From Mastigamoeba balamuthi (Eukaryota; Evosea; Mastigamoebida; Mastigamoebidae), in assembly GCA_902651635.1 (NCBI GenBank), contig CACRSC010000017.1, forward strand, positions 22,209-86,208: a stretch of 64,000 nucleotides of DNA. Direction: 5' to 3'. Both the position numbers and the translations under genes were made by a program. Positions 31,928-42,800 of the stretch are shown here, in pieces. Position 1 is the stretch's first letter, and every line of letters starts with the position of its first letter. Under the pieces are notes generated by a model. The model was not told where the DNA came from and did no database searches. It worked only from the letters and a program-made list of their open reading frames with translations.

Positions 31928-33805
31928 ATGGCGCGTGCGCAGCTGAAACGCTCGTCGGTCGTCGTTCTGGCCCAACCCGAGGACTTTTTCGGTGCCGACG
32001 ACGACGATGATGCCGACCCCACCGAAAGCCCCTCGGAGCAAGAGCAGCAGCAGCCGCAGCCGCAGCCGCAGCCGAGGCTCGTCGAAATCAGCCTGGCCCC
32101 CCACGAGCCCTCGGCGCCGTCGTTCACGCCGTCCCTCGAGATCCGCCCGCTGCCCGACGCCGCGGAAATCGCTCGGCTGGCCACCGTGGACGCGCAGGTG
32201 CCGCTCGGACGCTTCGACTCGCCGGTGGCGCTGTCGCCCCACGCCGAGCACGATCTCCTGCCCAGGCTCGATGCCTTCGAGACGCCTGTGAAGGAGTGGC
32301 GAGCGCCCGCGGACGAGGAGGAGGAGGAGGAGGAGGAGCCCGTGCTCGAGGTGGAGGACGAGGACGAGGAGGAGAACGAGAACGAGGACGGGCAGGCGAA
32401 GGAAGGGCAGGAGCGCGTGCTGCTGTCCCTCGTCAAGTCCGACGACTTCTGGGCCGACACAGACACCAGCGCGGCCTCTGTCCCGGCTCCCGCTGCCGCC
32501 GTCGTCCTCCCGAGCGCGGCGCCCCCGAGCACAGTGGTCCCGCTCGCGCGGGCCGTAGCCATCAGGCCGCTGCCCAGGCCTCTGTTCGAAATGCTGCCGG
32601 ATGCCCTGATCCACGCGATACTGTGTCGCGTGCCGCGCTCGTCTCTCGCGGCGTTTGCCCGCACGTGCAGGCACGCGCACGCGCTGTGCAGCGACCCGCG
32701 CCTGTGGCGTTCGGTCGTGGTGCGCTGCACTCCCAGCACCTCGCAGGCCGCCGCTGTCGCGCGCTCACCGCGCTCGCGGATGGTGCGCGCGCTGCGCCTC
32801 GAGGCGATGACCGGTGGCCACCCGGAGGTCGGCCGCGAGGCTGCTGCGCTGCTCGCCAAAGCCACCGGGAGCTCCCTCGAGGAGCTCTATACGCACGGGT
32901 GCGCTCTGTCCCTCGATGCCGTCGCAGAGTTCGCGTCGGCGTCGCCCCCGCTGTGCTGCGTGCGCGTTCGCGTGGCGGATAGCGCGCGCGGGCAGTGCGC
33001 GCCGGACTTGTGCGCGCTAGCCGCGTCGCTGTCGCCGCAGGCCCGCGCGATCGAGGTCAAGCGCGCGAAGTCAGACGACTGCGCAGGCGCTCTTTCCGGA
33101 CTTGCCGCTGCCGTGCTGCTGAGGGGCCCGATGGCTTGCCTCGAAGAGATCATTCTGCCGCGGGCAGCGGAGTCGCAGCTGCTGGCGGCGCTGTGCGGGT
33201 GCCCCGGCGGCGAGAGTTCGCTTCCCGCACTGTCGACTCTGCGTGCCATCAAAGTCACAAGCGGCGAGGGCCTCACGCTGCTTGCCCGAAGGTGCGGGGC
33301 CACGCTGAGAGACTTGCACATCAAGCAAGCCGCTGGATCCTCGCTCGCGGGCGTCGCGGAGGTACTGGCGCGGTGCCCGTGCCTGTCCAGGTTCACCGTC
33401 GACCTGCGGTCCCCCGACACGCTGCTGGACTCGAGAGCACTCAGTAAGATCAAGATAGTCGTGCCGGACGACTGCTGCGTCCACGTGATCATCGACATTG
33501 GGCAGATGGCCCCGGAGACGATCAGGGAGCTGGCGCCTCTGCTGTCTCGGGCAAGCACACTCGTCATCTACTTGTGCGTCGAAGGCCTTACCGACATTCT
33601 GCGGGCGTGCCCGCGGCTTGTCGAGGCCGAGTTGCACATCGCGGAGGACTATAAAGAATCCTTTGCGGACTCTGTGTCCTCTGGCGAGATACTAGGAGCA
33701 CTCGCAGAGACACTGCAAGTCCTCAAAGTGGACACCGAGAATGTGGAGCTCGCTTCGCAGGCAGCTGTTAGCAGGCCTGGCCTAACAATCAAGCTGTGGT
33801 CGTGA
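31928..33805 (+). CDS. Intronless F-box protein with LRR-like C-terminus
   Basis: A single-exon gene encoding 625 residues from ATG 31928; an in-frame ATG at 31835 would add 31. The N-terminal 210 residues are disordered, with runs of Asp, Gln-Pro and Glu (GAG run at 32309-32340). An F-box follows at about residues 218-260: LFEMLPDALIHAILCRVPRSSLAAFARTC then DPRLWRSV. The rest reads as irregular leucine-rich segments (LEELYTHGCALSLDAVAEF, LRAIKVTSGEGLTLLARRC, LRDLHIKQ). F-box proteins present substrates to SCF ubiquitin ligases. The AATATCC element at 31811-31817 would leave almost no leader for the upstream ATG, so I prefer 31928. The stop codon overlaps an AATAAA signal (33805-33810). It is divergent from the beta-helix gene. 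Confidence 0.8.
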   Translation: MARAQLKRSSVVVLAQPEDFFGADDDDDADPTESPSEQEQQQPQPQPQPRLVEISLAPHEPSAPSFTPSLEIRPLPDAAEIARLATVDAQVPLGRFDSPVALSPHAEHDLLPRLDAFETPVKEWRAPADEEEEEEEEPVLEVEDEDEEENENEDGQAKEGQERVLLSLVKSDDFWADTDTSAASVPAPAAAVVLPSAAPPSTVVPLARAVAIRPLPRPLFEMLPDALIHAILCRVPRSSLAAFARTCRHAHALCSDPRLWRSVVVRCTPSTSQAAAVARSPRSRMVRALRLEAMTGGHPEVGREAAALLAKATGSSLEELYTHGCALSLDAVAEFASASPPLCCVRVRVADSARGQCAPDLCALAASLSPQARAIEVKRAKSDDCAGALSGLAAAVLLRGPMACLEEIILPRAAESQLLAALCGCPGGESSLPALSTLRAIKVTSGEGLTLLARRCGATLRDLHIKQAAGSSLAGVAEVLARCPCLSRFTVDLRSPDTLLDSRALSKIKIVVPDDCCVHVIIDIGQMAPETIRELAPLLSRASTLVIYLCVEGLTDILRACPRLVEAELHIAEDYKESFADSVSSGEILGALAETLQVLKVDTENVELASQAAVSRPGLTIKLWS

Positions 33806-33810
33806 ATAAA
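33805..33810 (+). terminator. AATAAA polyadenylation signal overlapping a stop codon
   Basis: The TGA stop at 33803-33805 runs directly into AATAAA, so the last base of the stop is the first of the signal. It implies a very short 3' UTR for the F-box gene. Confidence 0.6.
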
Positions 33811-33880
33811 CGATGCAGAAATGATGTAATTCATTGGCGGGACTCAAATCCCACATTCTATTCATCTAATTCCGTGCGGT

Positions 33881-36800
33881 TTAATGGTCGGAGATATCGA
33901 GATAGGGGTATTGCGAGTACTCGCTGCCGCTGTTCTTGTCCCTCAGGCTGGTCGCCACCTGCGTGAGGGTCCTCGATCTGACGAGCTTGAGAAGAGCACG
34001 CCTCGCATCGTCGCCGTTCCTGAAGCCGCACTCCTTGAGGGCGTCCTCTCCCAAGCTCACAACGTGGTCATTTGCCCCTCGAGACAGTGGCCAGTACTGC
34101 CGCTGCTCGAATATCCGCTGCAAGCACAGACGAATCCAGCCGCGCAGCTTCTGAACCTGGTCTATGTCGTCCTCGGACGCGTTGACGTAGCGGATGACTT
34201 CGCAGCCGGCAGTCCTGGCCGTCAGGAGACCCTCCCTGAACTTGGAGTTTCGTATAAAAACCAGCGGGATGACGTCGGGGAGCGACAGCGCGTCGTCGGG
34301 GAACACCGACAGCGCTTTTGCACTGTGCTTGATGCGGCTCTTGGAGTTGGTTGTCGTGAAAATCGCGGACGCAATGGCGTAACGAGGACGTCCGTTCGCC
34401 TTGAAGAAGGGCGCAGGGTAAGCCAGCGATAGCCTGTCAAGTTCAACCTGCGAGGCTGTGACATCTCGTGAGTATACGATAAGGCATCGATAAAAGTACA
34501 AGCTGCCTGGAACAGAAACTCGCACGACGGCACCAACTTGGGGAAAGGCTCGACCGAGTAGCACGGAAGGGTGGCCTCCGAACTCCCGGAGCCTTCCTCA
34601 TCAGCCTTCCATGCAGTTCTCGACGCCCGTAGCTTGCAACACCGGACCACGCCCTCTGACAGTACTCCTCGAGGAGTGAGAAGCCGCGTTGGCGGGCACT
34701 GCGGACACTGCGCCGAAGAATCCGGAATGCAGCAGTACCAGTCCCTTTCGACCAGAGTCGAAGAGACCACAGGGAAGGAGCTGATTCCGTTCTTCGCGCA
34801 AACCTGCTTGAACGCGTCGATCTGGCTGCCCGGCAAATCCCTGATCCGCAGCACGTCTGTGGTCTGCCAGCTCGAGGGCATGCACCACCCGTGCAGCGCT
34901 CTCCGGTCTGACTCCGAGGTGCCCAGAACAAGCGCGTTCTGTGGATAGGCAGCGGCTAGAAGAGTCTGAAGCGCCAGCGCACGATCAGCCCCAGTCTCCA
35001 CGTTGATGTCCATCTCCCTCCACACGTTGGCCCAGTTTGCCGCGTGACCGCTCTCCTCCTTCTCTGACGGCGGGTCCTGCGGAATGAGCTGCTCCTCTGA
35101 GACGGGGAAGAGGGAGTCGTCCATATCGCCGAACAGGCCGGCATCAGAGAAGTCGACATACTGCGACAGGACGTCGCAAACAGCTGGCTGGCTTCCTCCA
35201 ATGAGCGATTCCCGCGGCACCACAATCTCACACCTCGGAGGCCCGCCCGGACTGGCTTCTTTCTCCTCTTGCTCTTGCGAGGAAGACCCGCTGTCGGGAT
35301 CCACGTCATCCGAGTCTCCAGAGCATTCGAACTCCTTGAAAGCGTCGTCGAACGTCGAGTTGATCAGGTCGCGGGTGTACATGGCCCGGTGCGCTGTCTC
35401 GCTCTTCCTTGGCAGCCTGCAGAGGCCGCACTCGCTTAGGCACACTCTGAGTTGGTAGACAGTGTCCTCGGCCTCTCGCATTGCGAACGTGCTGATCCAG
35501 TGATCCTCGTCTCCAGCCAGCTTGAACAGATCCCTGTCGTCGTTGAACCTTTCGCGTTCTCTGGCCCACGAGCACAGCGCATTCACGCCTGCGATGAGGT
35601 CGCAGCGAAACCCACCACTGTAACGCGCCATTGCGCAGTGCGTCTTGAGGGGTTGAGACGGCGTTCTGCGGACAGGTGAGTCCCTCGAGGCTACCGCAGC
35701 CACATTGATTCCCTCTCGCATGATGCCAAAGCAGTAGCACATCAGCAAGAAGAAACCAGTCTGGTAGGGCACGGGCATCCTGACGAGGAACTCGCCCAGG
35801 GGCGACAGCGCTACAGTGGCAACAGAGCCGTCCTCTGCAAGCCGCGTCTCCAAAGCTCCGTAATCGACCAGGTTCTGCATGGCGACACGGATATCGGCGA
35901 TGGCCGGCGGGTCGACACAGCGGGCAATGGTGACATCCGCGCGCTCCCCCGTGCGCCACTCAGCAACTCTGAGCACACATTCCTCGAGAGGGCACCGGCG
36001 AATCTCTGGGGTACACCGCGCAGGAAGCTGCTGGAAGAAGTCCCGCGGAACAAGCCTGTACACCTCTCCGGGTTGCACCCGGCCAGTGCGCCCCATTCTC
36101 TGCTGCGCTGACTCCTTCGAGATCCATTCCTGCCACCCAAGGGGTGTCAGGTCTACGAGTGTCACACAGGGTACGCACGTCTTTCAGCGAGTGCAGTCTG
36201 GTGCGGCGATCCCACGTCATCTGTCTGCAGAGGCAGCTGTCGATGACGACGACAACATCGGGGACAGTAATGGAGGACTCGGCGATATTGGTGCATAAGA
36301 CCACCTTGAGCTTCCCTGGTGCCGGAGGCTCGAGCGATCTCCTTTGCTCTTCGATCGAGCACGTGCTGTGAAGTGTCACCACCTCCATCCGGCCATACAG
36401 GGGTCCCTTCGTGAGCTGGTCTTGGACGGAGAGGATCTGAAAAATACGTTAGTCGTGAGAGTAAGTTGCTGGCCTTACAGTGGAAATGCCCGGCAGGAAC
36501 ACGAGGAGAGAGCGGTACGTGATTGAGAGGTCCGCTGTGACGCGCTCTGCAGCCTTCTCCACAAGACTTATCTGCAGCGAAGTGAGAACATTGCACTCGA
36601 ATTCGTACAAGGACATACGAGCACAGTCCTGGCGGAAGGCACCAGACGCGGCTTGTCGGAATCGTACTCGGACCGCACTGTTTTCATATCCTCGGGAGAG
36701 AGAACGTCGTCGATGAAGTACTCCGTGATGGGGAACTGGCGACCTTTCAGCTCGACGACAGGCGCCATGTGGGGGGACCCCGTGTACTGGACAACTCCCT

Positions 36801-38898
36801 CCTGGATCTGGTCGCAGTGCACCCCCATGTCGGCGTTGATCAGCATCGGGAACCTCCCACAGTACTCGGCAAAGATGCTGACGTCGATCGTCGCGCTCAT
36901 CAGCACCAGGCGCAACCTCGGCCGCTGCTGAACGTACGTCCGAAGCATCGACAGACTGGAAACGGACGTGAGCAGCGGCGTAGAGTCTGTGCTGGTCACA
37001 CACCACAAGTCTGTGTCGATCTGCCTCTCGTGGATCTCATCGACAACGATGTGCGTGAACTTCCTCAGGAGGTTGGTGTTGTTGGAGATGTACACCTTGA
37101 GCATCCCGGTAGTCACGAACAGAACTCGCGTCGAGTCGTCGTAGACCGATGTCCTCCCGATGTGGAACCCGACTTTTGTCCCCAGCTTGACGCCCATCTC
37201 AGCCGCAACTCTCTTTGCGAGAGACACCGCGGCGATCCTCCGCGGCTGCGCGACCAGCACTGTCACCGGTGCCGACTCGTCGTCCTTGTAGCTCTCGAGG
37301 ATGATCTGCGGCACCTGCGTCGACTTCCCTGAACTAGGGACTCCCGGTTAGATGACCGCGAGTGTCGGAGACACAAACCCAGTGGGGCCCGTGACGATGG
37401 TTACGCGGTTCGAGACGATAGTTCTGGCGATCTCCTCGCGCTGTCGATACGCAGGGAGGCACTCGCGGAACTCTTTCGCGCGTCTGGCTCTCGCAGTTCG
37501 CCTCTCCTCCTCCTGCAGCTCGGCGACTCGCGCTGCTTCCACAGCCCCTTCGACGGCCAGATCGGGGTCTCCGACGTTCCGCGCAGACATTGAGCTGTCG
37601 TACATCAGTATTCGAACAACCAGCAAACCTCGGGAGCGTACGAGACGAGCCGGCAGGGCACGAACTGCGTCGACGAGTTGAAGCGCTGGACAGCGAACGA
37701 GATGTCGTTCCGGAAGGAGACATACATTGACGACGCCGTCTTGTGGTACGCCATGGCGAACACGATCACCGAGGGGCGCTCGTCATCATCCCTCCGCTGC
37801 TCCGCGGGCCTCTTGTAGACCACCTCCATCCTGATGGTCGGCGCGTGCTGCTGGGGCTTGCGCTCGCGCGGCTGCAGCGGGAAGAAGCACAGGCGGAACG
37901 TCTGTGGGGGCAGTGACGGGCGAAACCTCGCCAGCAGCTCGCCCACTCGCGTGCTCAGGTAGTCGCGGTCCCGGCGCGAAACACCTACACCGTCCACGAC
38001 TCCTTTGTCCGTCACGCCGTATACCAGCAGCCCTCCGCGCGTGTTCACGAACGCATTGGCGTACCTGCGAGCAGTGCCAATCAGAGTTGTCACACAGTGA
38101 GCGACGTGGTGAGCTTTGATGAGGGCACGCAAAGGTGGTATCCTTTGCTTTAAAAAACAAAGTCGGCCCCAACATAGCATAACAGGGCATAACATAGCGC
38201 AACACAGCACAATAGAGAATAACAAGACATAACATGGAATAACAGGGCACTACAATAATTACAAGGCATAACAGGGCATAACAGAGCATACAATGGCATT
38301 ACAAGGCATAATTAAGCACAGCAAAGCAGAACAAAGGCAAAACATCCACGCTTCTTCCGCTCACCGCCAGCAGCCAACTGGCGAACACCCGCACAACAGG
38401 AAGGCACCTCTCAATGTCGTCGGGGAGGCGCGAGAGGAGGTCGCGGCGGCACTGCTTGAACTCGAGCTGAGTGCCCTCGAAGGCCCTTGTGAGGGTCGCG
38501 CCCCTGACCCAGCGGGCCGGCAGGCACTCGCCCGGGGGCGGGGACCCGGGATCCAGCAGGGCAGGGACGAGGTGGCAGCCCTCGCACAGGCGCAGCGGGG
38601 GCATGTCCTCGCACGCCGCCCCATGGACGCACGACAGAAGGAGCTCGTACTTGCGCGGGCGCGAGGCGGAGAGATGGTCTGGGTCAGCCATCACTCGCGC
38701 CACACTCTTGACCGCAATATCTCCGGATGCGCGCATCAGAATCTGACATATCTCTTCCGTAACCAATTGATGCGCACACCGAGACTTGGAAGCGTGTGCC
38801 ATCTGTGGGAGTCTTTGGCAAACGCATCCGACGAGCACCGATATCACATGTGGGTCGAAGGTGCCATCTCTAAAGTGATGTTGGGCCGGGCCCATCAT
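33881..38898 (-). CDS. Schlafen AlbA-like domain fused to a DEIH-box RNA helicase
   Basis: A 1,465-residue protein in eight exons: 38898-38408, 38064-37642, 37594-37379, 37333-36679, 36628-36479, 36436-36179, 36129-34478, 34433-33881. Residues about 125-305 resemble the Schlafen AlbA_2 domain: TQLEFKQCRRDLLSRLPDDIE, then across intron 1 RYANAFVNTRGGLLVYGVTDKG. Residues about 350-800 are an SF2 DExH helicase: GPTGSGKST (374-382), AQPRRIAA, VVDEIHERQ (DEIH 475-478), LMSATID, TNIAESSITVPD, and QRMGRTGR. Winged-helix and ratchet-like regions and a Ser/Glu-rich segment (QEQEEKEAS) follow, with no recognisable final domain. DEIH helicases include DHX57, TDRD9 and YTHDC2 types. Schlafen domains can be RNA endonucleases; the catalytic residues cannot be assigned by eye. 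All phases close with introns of 42-50 nt, except intron 1, which is 343 nt and holds a low-GC repeat. Confidence 0.83.
38171..38343. repeat. Low-GC degenerate tandem repeat inside an intron
   Basis: About 170 bases are built from 10-11-base variants of AACAGGGCATA and ACAAGGCATA. They lie within the first intron of the helicase gene and differ sharply in composition from the GC-rich exons on both sides. Confidence 0.8.
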
Positions 38899-39065
38899 GA
38901 GCACTCAGAGTCAGTTTCCGCTCTCTTGCGGTGTGAGTGAGTTATGGGAGCATTCTCGCCAGCGCAAACAGGACGTCGTAAGTCCTCGGCTCAATTACAG
39001 GATTCTCAGCGATTCTGCTGCCCGCTCACCGCGGCGCGGCAGATTATCCCAACACGGACAAACGG

Positions 39066-41138
39066 ATGCACGAACCACCCAGACGAGGCACACGCAGCAG
39101 GGGGCTCGCCAGGCAAGCCCTGCGGCGCGTCGTGGATGCCCTCACGAACTTCCGCGGGTGCCATCTGGCCTACATCGCTCTGATCGCGCTGCTGGGGGCC
39201 ATCGTCTCGTTCTCCTTCGAGTTCTCTCGCTCCGGTACGTACGCCTGTGAGATCGCTTCTCCCGTCGCACGTCAAGCGACACAGTGCAGCTGACTGAAAG
39301 GCGCGCTGATTGTGTGCCTGGTGGAGAGCACCACGTGCTCTTTGCCTGGCTGTTTGGTTGTGGGGGTGTGGGGTTCATCGTCATTTTCTTGCGGGGCACT
39401 CAACAAACCCCCGCCCCACGGATCTCTCACATCTGTGCCCCGAACAGGCATGTCTTTCTTGGACGCCCTGTTTGTCGGCGTATCCGCATCGACGTGCACC
39501 GGCCTCGTCTCGGTCGACATCAGCAAATGGGGCAAGGGGGCTCTGGTTCGTGCATGCGGTTCCTCTCTGGTCTTCTGTCATCTGACTCTGCGAACCCCCA
39601 CGCCGCCCCCCAGATCGTCACGCTGCTGCAGACAGAGCTTGGGGGCGTGTGCCTCAGCACCTGCCTAGCTGTGGCCTTTCTGCGGCACAGGAGAGCGCGC
39701 TGGCTGGGGAACCGCCGCAAGAAGAACTACGAGTCGTGGGAGGACATCGCGTCGGACATCGACACGCCCAACTCGTCTGCGTCGGACGCTGTGTTCGATC
39801 CGGAGGCGAACGTCACCTCGCCAGTGACGCACTACTCGAGGAAGCCCTTGCTTGCCGGGACTGCCAAGAGCGTGCAGCGGTCGGTGGCCAAGAACACGAC
39901 GATGGGGCTGTCGATAGACTACGACATGGAGGCGCGGGCCACAGGATGGCTCGCGGTGATCTTCGTGCTGTACAGTGTCTTTATGCAACTGCTGGGGTTT
40001 CTCGTGCTCGGGGCGTACGTGCACTTTGTGGACACGCCCAGGAAGATCATCGAGTCCCGCGGGCAGTCGACGTGGTGGTGGGCTCTGTTCCACACCATCG
40101 CCGCGTTTAACAACACGGGGATGAGCACACTGTCCGATGGGCTGGAGATGTTCAGCCAGGACCCCGTCATTCTGTGCGTGCTATGTTCTCTCGTCGCAGT
40201 TGGAAACACGTGCCTCCCGATCGTCGTGCGCTTTGTCATCTGGATGGCGAGGAACCTCTCTGGCCAGAGACGCCTTCCCAAGAGCCTTCAGTCCCTGAGA
40301 TGTGCGCACACTGGTATTAGAATCATCCTGACCACCCTTTTTCACAGACATTCTGGTGAATCCGACGCGCTGCCACACCCATATCTTCCCGGGAGTCCAC
40401 ACGAGACTGCTCGTGTGCATCTTCCTGGTGCTCAACATTGTATCTACGCTTGCCTATGTTGCCCTCGAGGGCAAGAACCCGCTTGCCTGGCAAACGTGGC
40501 TATTTGGAGGATTCCTGGCCGTGGCAACTCGCACTGCAGGCTTCTCAATAACAGATCTGTCCAAGCTCTCGGAGCCCTTGCTCCTCCTGATCCTGGGCTC
40601 CATGTACATCGCAGCATATCCCATTGCTTGTACGTCAATTTCCCGTGTTGGGCTTCGGATCTCATCTCAACATCTCCATAGTGGTGCGTCAGTATCGCGA
40701 AGAGCAACTGGAAGAAGCACTCGGCCAGAAGAGGCCTGCCACCAAATTCGAGACAATGGCAAACAACTTGAAGGGCATGTTCTTCCATCACTTGATGTGA
40801 GTTTTTCCGTTAAGAACATGCACGTCTCACATCGCGTCCGCAGATGGCTCTACATCGCAATGTTCTGTATGTCTCTGTTCGAGTACTCGTCCAAGGACAT
40901 ACTGCGCACGAGCCTGCTCAGGATCGCTTTTGAGCTTGTCTCTGCATACGGGACTGTTGGATACTCACTTGGGTATCCCGGGATGGCGTGCTCCCTCGCT
41001 GGGGCACTGACGTGGCCGTCGCGCGTCCTTTTGATGCTAGCGATGCTGACGGGACGCATGAGAGGGCTGCCTGGCCGTGTTTACCATCCGGATATGCGGC
41101 TAGACGTGCAACCAATGACCGGACTGCAAGAGCTGTGA
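39066..41138 (+). CDS. Trk/HKT-type potassium (or sodium) transporter
   Basis: A 548-residue membrane protein in six exons: 39066-39234, 39448-39545, 39614-40301, 40348-40629, 40682-40796, 40844-41138. It shows the four-repeat M1-P-M2 design of Trk/Ktr/HKT transporters: DALFVGVSASTCTGLVSV in the first pore, HTIAAFNNTGMSTLSDG in the second, FLAVATRTAGFSITDL in the third, and FELVSAYGTVGYSLGYPG in the fourth. Ser or Gly at the filter positions (SASTCTG, AAFNNTG, ATRTAG, SAYGTVG) suggests K+ or Na+/K+ uptake at the plasma membrane. A long cytosolic loop sits between the first and second repeats (about residues 110-170). One intron uses the GTTCGT donor at 39546. The gene is divergent from the helicase gene, with only 167 nt between start codons. 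Confidence 0.9.
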
Positions 41139-41317
41139 ACTGTAACGCCACGCATGACCAACTGAATCAAAACTACATTTGGCGTGACACAACAATTGTG
41201 CGTGTGTTTTTCTGTGATTTGTTTTCCCCGAAATTTCGAGGCAGCTATCAATCGCCCCGCTCCTTCCGCGTATCGTATCCGCCTCAAATCACATTTTTCG
41301 TGCTTGTGTGTGCCGAC

Positions 41318-42696
41318 ATGTCTGGCGCTGAGGGGTTCTACGTGCTTCCCTGCGCTTTTCCAGAGCTCTGGGACGCTGTCGTCGCCGTTCTCTCGCGCGA
41401 CATCGGCGACCCGGCGGCCCTCTGTGCGGCGGTGGCGGACCTGCACGGGCTGTCTCACCCCACGCGGCACTCGGGCGGGAACGGTGCGCCTGCGCCTCTC
41501 CCGGGCCTGCTCACTGCGGTCAGCGAGCTCGGCACGGCGATCGAAGGGTTCGACTTCTTCGCGACGCTGCTCCCGTGTGTTGTGTCGTGGGCCAAGATGA
41601 TGCCATCCCTGTTCCCTGGAGATGCCGCCCGTATTCCAGCACTCCTTGCTGGGCTGCAGCGGTCCGTCTCGTACACTCGAGAGCAGGCTAGGTCTGTGCT
41701 TGCTCTGGCTTTCTTCTGTGCCATGCCGGACTATCCTGTAGGCTTCGCTCTCGTTCACCCCCTTGCCCCTTACTGAGTTCTCGTCTGCAGGGCAAGGGGA
41801 CAATTGGGGAGTTCGGCAGCATAAGCATGTGGGAGGTCTACTCCTCCAGGAGCAGCGTCGCGGTGGAGCGTATCAAGTGTCTGCTGGCATACCTTCATTG
41901 CGCCAGGTCGTGGCGCCAGGAGGCTGGCGAAGTGGGTCGCATCACGTTTGAGCGCAGAGTGCTCCCAGAGGCTCCCGTCTGGAAGACCAGCAAGGCACCG
42001 CTGTGCGAGATCAGATTCTCTGCGGAGCACCGCATCGAGGACGTTCCGGGCGCTGACATGCACGTCGACTTCGCCAACGCCGATCTGCACATAGGCCGTA
42101 TTCAGGCCACGGCCACCCAGGAGGAGGTCCTGTTTTCCATACGACCCGAGCTGTTCCTGGGTCTCCTCGCATCGGAGACGATGATGCCAAACGAAGCCAT
42201 CGTGATGAGTGGTACCCGGCGCTGCTCCCGGTACACCGGGTACCAGGGCACTTTCCGCTTCGCTGGCATCCACCCGGAGGCTCTGCCAGCAGAGGCTCGC
42301 ATGGAGGACCTGCAGCGCATCGTTGCCATTGACGCTGTTATCGCCTTCATGGGCATCTCGCAGTTCAGCCAGCAGGCAGTCGATAGGGATATTCACAAGG
42401 CGTACGTGGGCTTTCTGGGGTACCGCGCCATATCGACTGGTGCGTGGGGGTGCGGTGCCTTCGGCGGAGACCGCGAGCTCAAGATGCTACAGCAGGCCAT
42501 CGCTGCCTCTGTCGCGGCGGTGCCGGTGCTCTACTTCTCCACGTTCGGCAAGTCAGACGATGCCATACACCTCGATAAGATGTACAAAGAAGTGATGTCC
42601 AAGGCCCCAGACGCAGGGGCTCTGTATCGTGCCCTTGTGGGAGCCAAGCCCGGTGGACACGCGAGCTTCGGGAAGGTGGTGCTGCGGCGCCTGTGA
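41318..42696 (+). CDS. Poly(ADP-ribose) glycohydrolase with altered signature loop
   Basis: A 441-residue protein in two exons, 41318-41737 and 41791-42696. It matches PARG throughout its C-terminal macrodomain-like fold: GSISMWEVYSS, MHVDFAN, QEEVLFSIRPEL, MMPNEAIVMSGTRRCSRYTGY, and the TGAWGCGAFGGDRELKMLQ block. PARG cleaves ribose-ribose bonds of poly(ADP-ribose). The acidic pair of QEE (residues 250-252) is present. The usual GGG in the loop between FAN and QEE is replaced: the 13-residue spacer is kept but reads ADLHIGRIQATAT, so only one of the three glycines remains. Activity may therefore be changed. An AATAAA signal sits 67 nt after the stop (42763-42768). A nucleus or cytosol location is plausible; no targeting signal is visible. 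Confidence 0.9.
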
Positions 42697-42762
42697 CGAG
42701 ACGACAGCGACACTCCGACCGACCGCCCAAAGGAGAAGAGGCACCAATGGGGCGGGCAGGGA

Positions 42763-42768
42763 AATAAA
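42763..42768 (+). terminator. AATAAA polyadenylation signal after PARG
   Basis: A canonical AATAAA 67 nt downstream of the PARG stop codon, in the short gap before the convergent ankyrin-like gene. Confidence 0.55.
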
Positions 42769-42800
42769 AGACTCCACGTTGTCTTGCATTGTGATGGATC

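Noticed and set aside
33842-33860. T-arm-like sequence GGGACTCAAATCCC, as in a tRNA
   Set aside because: The 60 bases before it form no D-arm, anticodon arm or acceptor stem, and it lies in the short convergent 3' flank of two genes.
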